Part shown: one piece after another, positions 1 to 7,349 of the stretch
Numbering within the stretch: the first letter of the stretch is position 1
How the letters are laid out: each line of letters begins with the position of its first letter
DNA from: Acidimicrobiia bacterium
Lineage (GTDB): Bacteria > Actinomycetota > Acidimicrobiia > IMCC26256
Direction of reading: 5' to 3'
Assembly (NCBI GenBank): GCA_023262065.1
Contig: JALRDW010000100.1
Coordinates: 1-14,384, forward strand
DNA length: 14,384 nt
Notes under the pieces: generated by a model
Seen by the model: only the letters and a program-made list of their open reading frames with translations
What the model was told of the DNA's origin: nothing
Databases searched by the model: none
Program-made: the position numbers and the translations under genes

Positions 1-981
1 GTCCGGGTCCCGGTTCGCCGCCGTGCACGACACGATCACCCGGTCCCCGGGTGCGAGGTCGAGGTCGTCGAGCGTGAACGCCTCCTCGGCCCGACGGGTG
101 AGGCCGGGCACGATCCCGGCGAAGCGGAGGATCTCGTCCACCGCGTTCGGCAGCAGGGTGGGGTCGGTGGCGAGACGGTCCCAATCCGTTGGGTGCTCGG
201 CCAGCACCAGCACCGCGCTCGTGAGCTGGCGCCGGGTGGTCTCGGATCCGGCGAAGAGGAACCCCGTGATCATGGCGATCACGTCGTCCTCGGACAGGAG
301 CTCGCCGTCGACCCTCGCGTCGAGCAGGCGGGTCAGCAGGTCGTCCCGGCGTGCCGCCCGACCGGCCCGGATGCGTTCGAGCCCGTAGGCGCGCATCTGC
401 GCAGCTGCGGCCTCGACCGCAGCCACCTGCGCAGCGTCCATCTGCACGGCGAACGCGAGCGCGATGTCGGCGGCCCACGCGGTGATGCGCACGGCGTCCT
501 CGGTGGGGAGGCCGAACAGCACGGCGAAGACCTCCGGGGGCAGCGGACCGGCGAACGCCTCGACGAACTCGATCTCCCCGCCGTCCGGAATGTCACCGGC
601 GAGCCGCTCGGCGATGGCCCGGGCCACGGGACGGAGTCGTTCGACGTTCCGGGCCGTGAACGCGTCGAGCAGGATGAGCCGCATCCGGCGGTGGTCCTCG
701 CCGTGGCGGCTGAACAGGGGTGCGATCTGCGCGACGGTGCCCGCGGAGAGGCCGGCGGCTGCCATGTCGTCGGTGAAGGACCGTGGCGACAGGCGACGGT
801 CGGCGATCGTGTCGCGGGCCCGTGCCCACCCGAGGACGATGGGCGACGCGTCGCCGTGCTGGTCGAGACCGTGGGCCCACCAGTGTGCGGCGGCGAGTCG
901 CCGCACCTCGGTGTCGGGATCGGCGAGGTACCGGATCGGATCGAGGTGGGCGGGACAGCCCGTGGTGCGGTCGTCGGCCAT
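1..981 (-). CDS. cytochrome P450, C-terminus beyond window edge
   Basis: Haem-thiolate monooxygenase, probably soluble; substrate unknown. Read from ATG at 981 the frame is open for 327 codons to the window edge. Visible P450 hallmarks are the C-helix HxxxR (H97-R101, in EDHRRMR), the I-helix oxygen-activation motif AGSETT (residues 244-249, acidic residue E247) and the K-helix ExxR (E283-R286, EILRF), followed by an RxAEEA-like beta region. Bacterial P450s are usually near 400 residues, so about 75 residues including the haem-ligand cysteine lie outside the window and cannot be checked. No ferredoxin or reductase partner is visible. The gene is divergent from the DUF429 gene across a gap of 117 bases. 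The start is preceded by GAGACT and then 6 bases, a geometry that would suit a leaderless transcript. Family assignment is firm; subfamily cannot be given. Confidence 0.93.
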   Translation of the reverse strand, partial: MADDRTTGCPAHLDPIRYLADPDTEVRRLAAAHWWAHGLDQHGDASPIVLGWARARDTIADRRLSPRSFTDDMAAAGLSAGTVAQIAPLFSRHGEDHRRMRLILLDAFTARNVERLRPVARAIAERLAGDIPDGGEIEFVEAFAGPLPPEVFAVLFGLPTEDAVRITAWAADIALAFAVQMDAAQVAAVEAAAAQMRAYGLERIRAGRAARRDDLLTRLLDARVDGELLSEDDVIAMITGFLFAGSETTRRQLTSAVLVLAEHPTDWDRLATDPTLLPNAVDEILRFAGIVPGLTRRAEEAFTLDDLDLAPGDRVIVSCTAANRDPD

Positions 982-1098
982 GGGGTGAGTCTCGCGTGGC
1001 GCGGCGATCCGGCGCGCCGGCCCGGCTTCGCTCCTCGGTGCGACCGGCGTGGCCGCAGGGGTCCGGGGATCGGCGCGGGCTGTGGCATCGTGGGCGAC

Positions 1099-1776
1099 GT
1101 GCTGGTGATCGGTGTCGACGGTTGTCCCGACGGGTGGGTGGCGGTCCTGCTCGACGAGGACCGGGTGGACGTGGCCCACGTGCCCGCGGCCGCCGGCCTC
1201 GATGCCCTGGCGCCGGCCGGGACCGTCACCGCGATCGACATCCCCATGTGGTTCCCGGAGCGACCGCCGCGTCGCTCGGAGGTGGCGGCTCGGGCCCTCC
1301 TCGGTGCCGGCCGTGCGTCCTCCATCTTCCCGACGCCGGTCCGGGCGGCGGTCGACGCTCCCGACCACGCGACCGCCAACGCGGTGTCGAAGCGGCTGAC
1401 CGGGCGTGGGGTGAGTGCGCAGGCCTACGCGCTCACGGCGAAGATCCGCGAGGTGGACGCGTGGCGCCACGGCACGGCCCTGGATGTGCGCGAGGTCCAT
1501 CCGGAGACGTCGTTCGCGGTCCTGCTCGATGGCCCGGCCCGACACGCCAAGAAGACCTGGTCGGGCATCGGGGAGCGCCGTCGGGCGCTGACCTCGGTCG
1601 GCATCGACCTCACGCCGTTCGAGGGTGCCGCGCTCGGACGCGCCGCGGTCGACGACGTGGTCGATGCGGCGGCGGCGGCGTGGACGGCCCTGCGCATCGC
1701 TCGCGGTGAGGCGATCCGCCTGCCCGAGTCACCCGAGGACGGTGCTTCCGACTCGGGTGACGTGATCTGGGCCTGA
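1099..1776 (+). CDS. DUF429 family protein (predicted RNase H-fold nuclease)
   Basis: A 225-residue protein matching the DUF429 family (COG4923-like, predicted RNase H-fold; biochemical function not established). Family features seen: N-terminal GVDGCPDGWVAV strand (residues 5-16, acidic D7), AIDIPMWFPE in the middle, the SSIFPTPVRAA segment, SAQAYALTAKI, REVHPETSF and a C-terminal DDVVDAAAAAW helix. The acidic residues in the first, middle and C-terminal motifs would be the metal ligands by analogy with RNase H folds. GTG at 1099 was chosen because family members begin a few residues before GVDG; GTG at 1090 or 1105 in the same frame are alternatives. No strong ribosome site is seen. The longer open frame upstream is antisense to the P450 and is not coding. 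The stop is one base from the end of the convergent ATP-grasp gene. Confidence 0.88.
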   Translation: MLVIGVDGCPDGWVAVLLDEDRVDVAHVPAAAGLDALAPAGTVTAIDIPMWFPERPPRRSEVAARALLGAGRASSIFPTPVRAAVDAPDHATANAVSKRLTGRGVSAQAYALTAKIREVDAWRHGTALDVREVHPETSFAVLLDGPARHAKKTWSGIGERRRALTSVGIDLTPFEGAALGRAAVDDVVDAAAAAWTALRIARGEAIRLPESPEDGASDSGDVIWA

Positions 1777-1779
1777 GTC
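1750..1779. terminator. inverted repeat spanning two convergent stop codons
   Basis: Arms 1750-1757 (GACTCGGG) and 1772-1779 (CCTGAGTC) pair over 8 positions, one of them a G-U wobble, around a 14-base loop. The right arm contains the DUF429 stop codon (1774-1776) and overlaps the stop of the leftward ATP-grasp gene (1778-1780). There is no U-tract. A bidirectional terminator is an inference from position. Confidence 0.4.
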
Positions 1780-2815
1780 AGTAGCGGCGGGGCGGTGTCC
1801 AGTCCGCGCCGAGCAGCGTGTCGTACTCGGTCGGCGTGAAGTTCGCGCGTCCCCCGGCCGGGTAGTTCGTGAGTTCGCCGAACACGATGCGGTCGCTGGC
1901 GTCGTAGAGGTCGACCCGCACGAGGTCCGTGCCGCGGCCGAGTGCCTCGGCGATCCGGATCATCTCGTCGAGGTTGCTCGGCAGTTCCACCGGTTCCGGG
2001 GCGGGCTCGCACACGTACCGTACCGGGATGACCTCACCGTCGCGATCGAAGCAGGTGATGTAGGTCGTGGGCTCGCGGACCTCGTTGACGTGGAACCACG
2101 AGACGCGGCCGTGCATCACGTGGAACTTGACGTCACGCGCCGAGTGGCCGTCGCCCTCGAGGAACTCCTCGACCATGAGCCGGTGCGGGACGTGCTTGTA
2201 GGCCCATTCGGTCGACCCGAGCGCCCGCCAGTAGTCGTGGCGGAGCCACAGGTCGCACATGGCGTCGAACCGGTGACGGTCGAGGTGCTCGGGTCGGACC
2301 CACGCGATCCTGCCGGTCCAGCCCCGGTCCCGCGGGAGGTCGGGCAGCCGGAGGTCCGGGTCGGCGAGATCGTGGACGACGATGACCGCCCCACTGCCGT
2401 GCGTGGGCTTGACCACGAACCGCGACGGGAGGGCAGCGAGGTCGAGGTCCCGTGGATCCTCGGCGACGGCGAGGAGCTCGGAGAGGTGCTGCGGCCCGAC
2501 GGTGCGCGCTACGACGTCGCGCACCGCGAGCTTGTCGGCGTAGGTCGTGAGGATCGGTCTGCGGTCCCATGCGAGCTTGTACTCGACCTTCTCGTTGAAG
2601 GTGCGTGGCGCATGGCGGGCGTACTTCAGCCGGTGGCGCGCGGTCCACAGCGCCGCCGCCACCCGCGAGGTCCGGATCCGGGCTCGCGCCGGTCGGCTCG
2701 TGTCGATGACGCGTCGGGGAGTGACGCGACGGGTCGCCCGCGCCGCACGGCTCATCGGGGTCACCTCGGACCCCTCGTCACCGGCGTGGCTCGCGTGCGG
2801 CCCGACGATGGTCAT
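1778..2815 (-). CDS. TupA-like ATP-grasp protein (paralogue A, downstream copy)
   Basis: A 345-residue member of the ATPgrasp_TupA family, named for Bacillus halodurans TupA of teichuronopeptide synthesis; probably an ATP-dependent amide ligase acting on cell-surface polymer precursors. Family signature seen: PRTFNEKVEYKLAWDR, then YADKLAVR, nucleotide-binding RFVVKPTHGSGAV (K136), EEFLEGDG, and the metal-binding C-terminal DLVRVDLYDASDRIVFGELTNYPAGG. ATG at 2815 overlaps the stop of the upstream paralogue as ATGA, implying translational coupling. The N-terminus (MTIVGPHA) resembles that of the neighbour, supporting both starts. It is closely similar to the neighbouring copy along its whole length, so this is a tandem duplication. 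Substrate is unknown; no glycosyltransferase or export gene of a polymer locus is nearby in the window. Confidence 0.9.
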   Translation of the reverse strand: MTIVGPHASHAGDEGSEVTPMSRAARATRRVTPRRVIDTSRPARARIRTSRVAAALWTARHRLKYARHAPRTFNEKVEYKLAWDRRPILTTYADKLAVRDVVARTVGPQHLSELLAVAEDPRDLDLAALPSRFVVKPTHGSGAVIVVHDLADPDLRLPDLPRDRGWTGRIAWVRPEHLDRHRFDAMCDLWLRHDYWRALGSTEWAYKHVPHRLMVEEFLEGDGHSARDVKFHVMHGRVSWFHVNEVREPTTYITCFDRDGEVIPVRYVCEPAPEPVELPSNLDEMIRIAEALGRGTDLVRVDLYDASDRIVFGELTNYPAGGRANFTPTEYDTLLGADWTPPRRY

Positions 2816-3864
2816 GCGGTGCGGCTCCGGTACCTCCGTGCGGGCCGCCACGGCTCGCCCATGATCGTGTCGTACTCGGGCGGGTCGAAGGAGGCCCGTC
2901 CGGCGCTCGGGTAGTTGGTCAACTCCCCGAAGATGATCCGCCCATCGGCGTCGTAGAGGTCGACCCGTACGAGGTCGGTGTCGGCGCCGAGCGCCTCGGC
3001 GATGCCGATCATCTCGTCGAGGTTCGCCGGCAGTGCGGGGGTCTCGGCCGGGCGGGGGTTCGAGTACTCGAACGGCAGCGGGGTGCCGTCCCGGTCGAAG
3101 TGTGCGGTGGTCTCGCCGTCGCCTCGGTGCTGGTTCACCCGGAACCAGGTGACCCGCCCGTGGACCACCATGAACTTGAAGTCCCGTGCGATGGACCCGT
3201 CCTCCTCGAGGAACTCCTCGACGACGAGCCGCCGCGGGATGCCCCGGTAGGCCCACTCGGTCGATCCGAGGGCCCGCCAGTAGTCGTGGCGGAGCCAGTG
3301 GTCGCACATGGCGTCGAACCGGTGACGGTCGAGGTGCTCGGGCCGGACCCATGCGGTCGCCCCGGTCCAGCCGCGGTCGCGGGGGAGCACGGGGAGTCGG
3401 TGGGCGGGGTCGGCGAGGTCGTGCACGATGATCACCGCCCCGCTCGCGTGGGAGGGCTTGACCACGTAGCGGGTCGGCAGGCCGGTGAGGTCGAGGTCAC
3501 GGGGGTCGTCGACGACCGCGTACTGGGTCGCCAGCAGGTGGGGTCCGACGACGCGGGCCACGTGGTCGCGGGCGGCGACCTTGTCGGCGAACACGCGCAG
3601 CATCGGGTTGCGGTCCCACGCCATCTTGTACACGACCTTCTCGTTGAAGGTCCGCGGGGTCCGCACCGCCCACTTCGCCCGGGTGCGTGCCGTCCACCAT
3701 GCGGCGGCCGGAGTCGACGATCGCACCGCGGCCCGCACCGGACGGGATGCCGCGATCAGCCGCTCCGGGGTCATCCGACGCACGAGGCGTGCGGTCGGAC
3801 CCATCGGCGTCTCGGCGTCCCGGGGGACGTGGGTCGGCGGCTCGTGCCGCGGGCCGACGATCAT
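2812..3864 (-). CDS. TupA-like ATP-grasp protein (paralogue B, upstream copy)
   Basis: A 350-residue ATPgrasp_TupA family protein, first gene of a two-gene leftward operon. Motifs in order: PRTFNEKVVYKMAWDR, FADKVAARDHV, RYVVKPSHASGAVIIV with the presumed ATP-binding lysine K136 (the same residue number as in copy A), EEFLEEDG, DFKFMVVHGRV, and DLVRVDLYDADGRIIFGELTNYPSAG with E314. ATG at 3864 has no clear ribosome site, but the N-terminal segment (MIVGPRHE) aligns with that of copy A. Its stop overlaps the start of copy A by four bases. The divergent neighbour is a peptidoglycan synthase, which fits a cell-envelope role but does not prove one. Predicted reaction: ATP-dependent ligation through an acylphosphate, known for the ATP-grasp superfamily; the actual substrates cannot be read from sequence. 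Confidence 0.9.
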   Translation of the reverse strand: MIVGPRHEPPTHVPRDAETPMGPTARLVRRMTPERLIAASRPVRAAVRSSTPAAAWWTARTRAKWAVRTPRTFNEKVVYKMAWDRNPMLRVFADKVAARDHVARVVGPHLLATQYAVVDDPRDLDLTGLPTRYVVKPSHASGAVIIVHDLADPAHRLPVLPRDRGWTGATAWVRPEHLDRHRFDAMCDHWLRHDYWRALGSTEWAYRGIPRRLVVEEFLEEDGSIARDFKFMVVHGRVTWFRVNQHRGDGETTAHFDRDGTPLPFEYSNPRPAETPALPANLDEMIGIAEALGADTDLVRVDLYDADGRIIFGELTNYPSAGRASFDPPEYDTIMGEPWRPARRYRSRTA

Positions 3865-3900
3865 CGTCGCCGCCGCCCCGGGGCGCCCGGGCCTGAGGAG

Positions 3901-3912
3901 CGGGGGCCCCCG
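3901..3912. repeat. 12-bp perfect palindrome between ATP-grasp and PBP genes
   Basis: CGGGGGCCCCCG is self-complementary and lies 37 bases upstream of the ATP-grasp start on the minus side. It could be an operator; no known binding-site family is recognised. Confidence 0.35.
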
Positions 3913-3955
3913 TGCTGTGCGTGGTGCGTGGTCATGCCGCGTTCCGCCCGGATCG

Positions 3956-3975
3956 GCGGGTGTCGGATCACCCGC
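3956..3975. promoter_or_regulatory. inverted repeat upstream of PBP gene
   Basis: Arms GCGGGTG (3956-3962) and CACCCGC (3969-3975) are perfectly complementary around the 6-base loop TCGGAT. It lies 84 bases before the PBP start in the divergent gap 3865-4059. It may be an operator or a leader hairpin; which one cannot be decided here. The rest of this gap shows no gene. Confidence 0.35.
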
Positions 3976-4059
3976 GCGGAGCCGAGATGGTAGCGGCGCC
4001 GCACGAGTGCCGTCCCGTGACGGGTGGCGCGGGTGCGGGAGTGGGAGACTGATCGGACC

Positions 4060-6159
4060 ATGCCTCGGAACGTCCCTCGGATCCTCACCGCGCTGCTGGC
4101 CGGTGGTACCGCCCTGGCGGTCTGCCTGCTCGCGCTGCCGCCGGCGGTCGGTGTCCTCGCCGGCGGGGCCAAGTACGAGGGTGTGGTCGGCGACGACCTC
4201 GCTGCCCTCAGCGAGTGGACGGTCGTCTACGACAACCGTGGACGGGTGATCGGGGAGCTCGGGCTCGAGGACCGGGCATCGGTCCGGCTCTCGGATGTGT
4301 CGCCGGCGCTCATCGCCGCCGTCCTCAACACCGAGGACCGCAACTTCTACGAGAACGCAGGGGTCGACGTGCAGGCGGTCGCCCGCGCGTTCTTCCGCAA
4401 CGTGGATGCGGGCGAGGTGGCCCAGGGTGGTTCGACCATCACCCAGCAGCTCGTCAAGAACCGACTCTTCTCCTCGCCGCAGCGCACGCTGGCCCGCAAG
4501 GTCCGGGAGGCCGCCCTCGCACTGCGGCTCGATGCCGAGTGGCCGAAGAACCGAATCCTCGAGGAGTACCTCAACACCGTGTACTTCGGGCAGGGGTCCT
4601 ACGGGGTGCGTGCGGCGGCTGAGCGGTTCTTCCAGACCCAGCCCGCACGTCTCGACGTCGCGCAGTCGGCCCTGCTCGCCGGACTCATCCGCAATCCGGA
4701 GGGCGACAACCCGTTCACGGATCCAGACGCCGCTCGCACCCGCCGCGCCGAGGTGCTGCGCAGCATGCGCGAGCGCGGGCTCATCACCACGGTGGAGGAG
4801 CAGTACGCCAACGCCGTGCCGCTCCCCACGACGAAGCCCGCCGCCGACCTGCGGCCGAAGAACTACTACGTGGACGAGGTCCAGCGACGACTCCTCGAGG
4901 ACCCCCGGCTCGCGGCGACCCGGCGGGAGCGGTACAACCTCGTGTTCCGGGGCGGCCTCAAGGTCACCACCGCCTACGACCAGCGCATGCAGGACGAGGC
5001 CCAGGCCGCGGTCGACGACACCCTGCCGACGACCCGGTTCACCGCGGCGATGGCGGTGATGGTGCCGACCACCGGTGAGGTGAAGGCGCTCGTCGCCGGA
5101 CCGGGTTTCGAGCGCTCGCAGTTCAACCTCGCCACCCAGGGTGCCCGCCAGCCCGGATCCACCTACAAGGTCATCACGCTCGCCGCCGCCCTCGAGGACG
5201 GCTACTCGGCGCGCGACACGATCAGCGGGGCGTCGCCGTGCACGGTGCGGATCGACGGGTACGAGCCGTGGACGACCCGCAACGCCGAGGGCGGGGGAGG
5301 GACCTACTCATTGCGCAGCGCGACCGAGGGGTCCGTCAACTGCGCCTACGCGCGCCTCATCGGTGCGGTGGGTCCCGCCCGGGTCGCCGAGATGGCGCGG
5401 CGCATGGGGATCAACCGCGAGGTCCCGGCGTACCCGTCGATCACCCTCGGCACGGTGGGGGCGAGTCCGCTCGAGATGGCGACCGTCTACAGCACGCTCG
5501 CCGCCGAGGGCGTGCGGCACGATCCGGTGTTCGTCACGAAGGTGCTCGACCGTAACGGCGAGGTGATCTTCGACGAGGTGCCCCGGGGCCGCCGGGTGCT
5601 CGACCCCGAGGTGGCCCGCACCGAGACCGACATCCTCACCGGGGTGATCCGCGGTGGGACCGGAACCCGGGCCGACATCGGTCGGCCCGCCGCGGGGAAG
5701 ACGGGGACGACCGACGACAAGACGAACGCCTGGTTCGTCGGGTACACGCCCCAACTCGTCGCCGCGGTCTGGATGGGGGATCCGGCCGCCTACACGCCGA
5801 TGACGAACGTCGGCCGGTTCGGCGACGTGTTCGGCGGCACCTACCCGGCGCTGATCTGGAAGCAGTTCATGACCGCGGCGCTGCGCGGTCAGCCGATCCG
5901 GAAGTTCACCCCGCCGGATCCGACGCGGTGGCCGAAGCCGGCGACGATCACCGAGAAGGGTCGGGGCGTGCCCTGGTCCTCGGTGACGGGCGCCACGGGG
6001 GTGAGCGGAGCGACGGGGCCGAGTGGGCCGAGCGGTCCGAGCGGTCCGACCGGCGAGACCCCGGTGACATCCACGACGACGCTCCCCGAGGTGACGACCA
6101 CCACCTCGGAACCACCGCCGACGACCACGACCGCCGCGCGCACGACCGGACCGCGCTGA
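4060..6159 (+). CDS. class A penicillin-binding protein (bifunctional transglycosylase/transpeptidase)
   Basis: A 699-residue PBP1-type enzyme that polymerises lipid II and cross-links peptidoglycan outside the membrane. Order: short basic N-terminus, one membrane anchor (about residues 8-33), GT51 transglycosylase with catalytic E92 in NTEDRNFYEN, then GGSTITQQLVKN, RKVREAALALRL and ILEEYLNTVYFGQGSYG. The transpeptidase follows with nucleophile S367 in STYK, the SVN motif (425-427) and KTGT (547-550). After about residue 640 comes a disordered tail: eight Gly-X-Y triplets (644-667), then a Thr/Pro-rich end. In the GT51 motif an Asn replaces the usual His after FYE. ATG at 4060 gives a normal anchor; an in-frame upstream GTG at 4024 is less likely. 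The gene is divergent from the ATP-grasp pair and 42 bases before the zinc-ribbon gene. Confidence 0.96.
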   Translation: MPRNVPRILTALLAGGTALAVCLLALPPAVGVLAGGAKYEGVVGDDLAALSEWTVVYDNRGRVIGELGLEDRASVRLSDVSPALIAAVLNTEDRNFYENAGVDVQAVARAFFRNVDAGEVAQGGSTITQQLVKNRLFSSPQRTLARKVREAALALRLDAEWPKNRILEEYLNTVYFGQGSYGVRAAAERFFQTQPARLDVAQSALLAGLIRNPEGDNPFTDPDAARTRRAEVLRSMRERGLITTVEEQYANAVPLPTTKPAADLRPKNYYVDEVQRRLLEDPRLAATRRERYNLVFRGGLKVTTAYDQRMQDEAQAAVDDTLPTTRFTAAMAVMVPTTGEVKALVAGPGFERSQFNLATQGARQPGSTYKVITLAAALEDGYSARDTISGASPCTVRIDGYEPWTTRNAEGGGGTYSLRSATEGSVNCAYARLIGAVGPARVAEMARRMGINREVPAYPSITLGTVGASPLEMATVYSTLAAEGVRHDPVFVTKVLDRNGEVIFDEVPRGRRVLDPEVARTETDILTGVIRGGTGTRADIGRPAAGKTGTTDDKTNAWFVGYTPQLVAAVWMGDPAAYTPMTNVGRFGDVFGGTYPALIWKQFMTAALRGQPIRKFTPPDPTRWPKPATITEKGRGVPWSSVTGATGVSGATGPSGPSGPSGPTGETPVTSTTTLPEVTTTTSEPPPTTTTAARTTGPR
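5989..6060 (+). repeat. Gly-X-Y (collagen-like) triplet repeat in PBP tail
   Basis: Seventy-two bases encode eight uninterrupted Gly-X-Y triplets (GATGVSGATGPSGPSGPSGP, then TGET), with near-repeats of GGNCCGAGN at DNA level. It is followed by a Thr/Pro-rich segment to the stop codon. Flexible Pro/Thr tails are common in actinobacterial PBPs; regular Gly-X-Y spacing is less usual. Confidence 0.8.
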
Positions 6160-6188
6160 GCCCTCCGGTTCCGGCCGACCCGCTTCGT

Positions 6189-6194
6189 TAGGCT
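6189..6194 (+). promoter_or_regulatory. -10 element TAGGCT, leaderless geometry
   Basis: TAGGCT matches the actinobacterial -10 consensus TANNNT and ends 7 bases before the GTG start of the zinc-ribbon gene, so transcription would begin at or next to the start codon. There is no convincing -35 box and no ribosome site. Same layout as at 9990 and nearly the same as at 13887. Confidence 0.6.
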
Positions 6195-6201
6195 CGACGG
6201 C

Positions 6202-6912
6202 GTGACCGACCTCGAGCTCCTCCTCATCGTCCAGGAGCACGATCTCGCGCTCGATCGGCTGCGCCACCGACACGCGAACCTCCCGGCCCGGGCCGACCTC
6301 GCGGCGGCCGAGGCTGCGCTCGTAGCCCTTGCGCCGGGTCTCGCTGAGGTGCGGGCGCGCCGGGACGAGGTGGCGCGGGACGCGAAGCGCCTCGACGACG
6401 AGGTGGCGGCGGTTCGGGAGCGCGCGGCGGACGCCGATCGCACGCTCTACTCCGGTTCGGTCACCGCCGTGAAGGAACTGCAGGCGCTCCAGACCGACGT
6501 CGAGCACCTCCGGGCCCGCCAGCGTGAACTCGAGGACCGGGAACTCGAACTGATGGAGGCACTCGAGGACCTCGAGGCCGAGGTCGCCGCGGCCGAGGCG
6601 GCGAGTGCGCTCGAGGCGGACCGGGCGGCGTCGGCCGCGCGGGCGCTGGCCGCGGCCGAGGCCGAGGTCGAGGGTGAGATCGAGACGGAGACCGCGGCGC
6701 GCACTGCCTCCACCGTGGGGATCCCGCCGTCGTTGCTCGACACCTACGAACGCATCCGCGCGATGTCGAACGGCGTCGGGGTCGCCCGACTCGTCGGCGA
6801 CACCTGTCAGGGATGTCGGCTGTCCATCCCGGCCACCGAGATCGACGCGATCCGGCGCGGCGTCGCCGGCGAGGCCCGCTGCGACAACTGCGGCGCGATC
6901 CTCGTCCCATGA
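6202..6912 (+). CDS. C4-type zinc-ribbon coiled-coil protein (Rv2229c/HP0958-like)
   Basis: A 236-residue protein of the C4-type zinc-ribbon family (zf-RING_7), which includes mycobacterial Rv2229c and Helicobacter HP0958 (FlgZ). Residues 1 to about 165 form a long Ala/Glu/Arg-rich antiparallel coiled coil. A linker with PPSLLDTYERIR precedes the C-terminal zinc ribbon, whose four ligands are C202, C205, C227 and C230 (TCQGCRLSIP and ARCDNCGAIL). The family is thought to bind nucleic acid or act as an adaptor; the actinobacterial role is not established. The GTG start at 6202 sits 7 bases after a TAGGCT -10 element. It is first in a four-gene operon and its stop overlaps the RNase HI start as ATGA. 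In mycobacteria the same neighbour is RNase HI, which supports both calls. Confidence 0.9.
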   Translation: MTDLELLLIVQEHDLALDRLRHRHANLPARADLAAAEAALVALAPGLAEVRARRDEVARDAKRLDDEVAAVRERAADADRTLYSGSVTAVKELQALQTDVEHLRARQRELEDRELELMEALEDLEAEVAAAEAASALEADRAASAARALAAAEAEVEGEIETETAARTASTVGIPPSLLDTYERIRAMSNGVGVARLVGDTCQGCRLSIPATEIDAIRRGVAGEARCDNCGAILVP

Positions 6913-7349
6913 TCCACGAAGCGGGGGCACGCCACGTGCCGACGGTGGCGGTCTTCTGCGACGGCGGGTCGCGGGGGAATCCGGGGCCCGCCGCGATCGG
7001 AGCGGTGGTCCTCGACGTCGGGGTCGAACCGCCGGTCGTCCTCGCCTCGGTGAGCGAGACGATCGGGGTGGCCACGAACAACGTGGCCGAGTACCGCGCC
7101 CTCATCGCCGGACTCGAGGCTGCGCTCGCGTTCACGCCGACCACGGTGCTCGTCCGCGCCGACTCCGAACTGCTCATCCGGCAGCTCGAGGGTCGCTACC
7201 GGGTGAAGAACGCGGGCCTCCAGCCGCTGCACCGCGAGGCCGCCGCACTGCTCGCCCGCTTCGAGGCTCACGACCTCCAGCACGTGCGGCGGGAGTTCAA
7301 CGTCGATGCCGATGCGCTCGTGAACGCGGCCCTCGACGCGGCGGGGTGA
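6909..7349 (+). CDS. RNase HI family ribonuclease
   Basis: A 146-residue RNase H that hydrolyses RNA in RNA-DNA hybrids, removing R-loops and primers. The family DEDD set is present: D18 in FCDGGSRGNPGPAA, E61 in NNVAEYRALI, D85 in VRADSELL and D135 in VDADALVN. The RYRVKNAGLQPL segment matches the standalone and N-terminal RNase HI domains of actinobacteria (Rv2228c type), which lack the basic protrusion of E. coli RNase HI. ATG at 6909 overlaps the upstream stop (ATGA), and its own TGA overlaps the next start (GTGA). In mycobacteria this domain is fused to a CobC-like phosphatase. Here it ends after the RNase domain and the phosphatase is a separate gene two positions downstream. Confidence 0.93.
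   Translation: MIHEAGARHVPTVAVFCDGGSRGNPGPAAIGAVVLDVGVEPPVVLASVSETIGVATNNVAEYRALIAGLEAALAFTPTTVLVRADSELLIRQLEGRYRVKNAGLQPLHREAAALLARFEAHDLQHVRREFNVDADALVNAALDAAG

Noticed and set aside
193..1098. Upstream extension of the DUF429 frame to 527 codons
   Set aside because: The extension is antisense to the P450, whose motifs are intact. DUF429 proteins begin just before GVDG, so the start is near 1099.
2816..3352. Upstream extension of the ATP-grasp copy A frame to 524 codons
   Set aside because: It lies inside copy B in a different frame. The ATGA overlap at 2815 and N-terminal similarity to copy B fix the start.
5308..6930. A 540-codon minus-strand open frame across the PBP and zinc-ribbon genes
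   Set aside because: It is antisense to two well-supported genes and has shadow-like composition.
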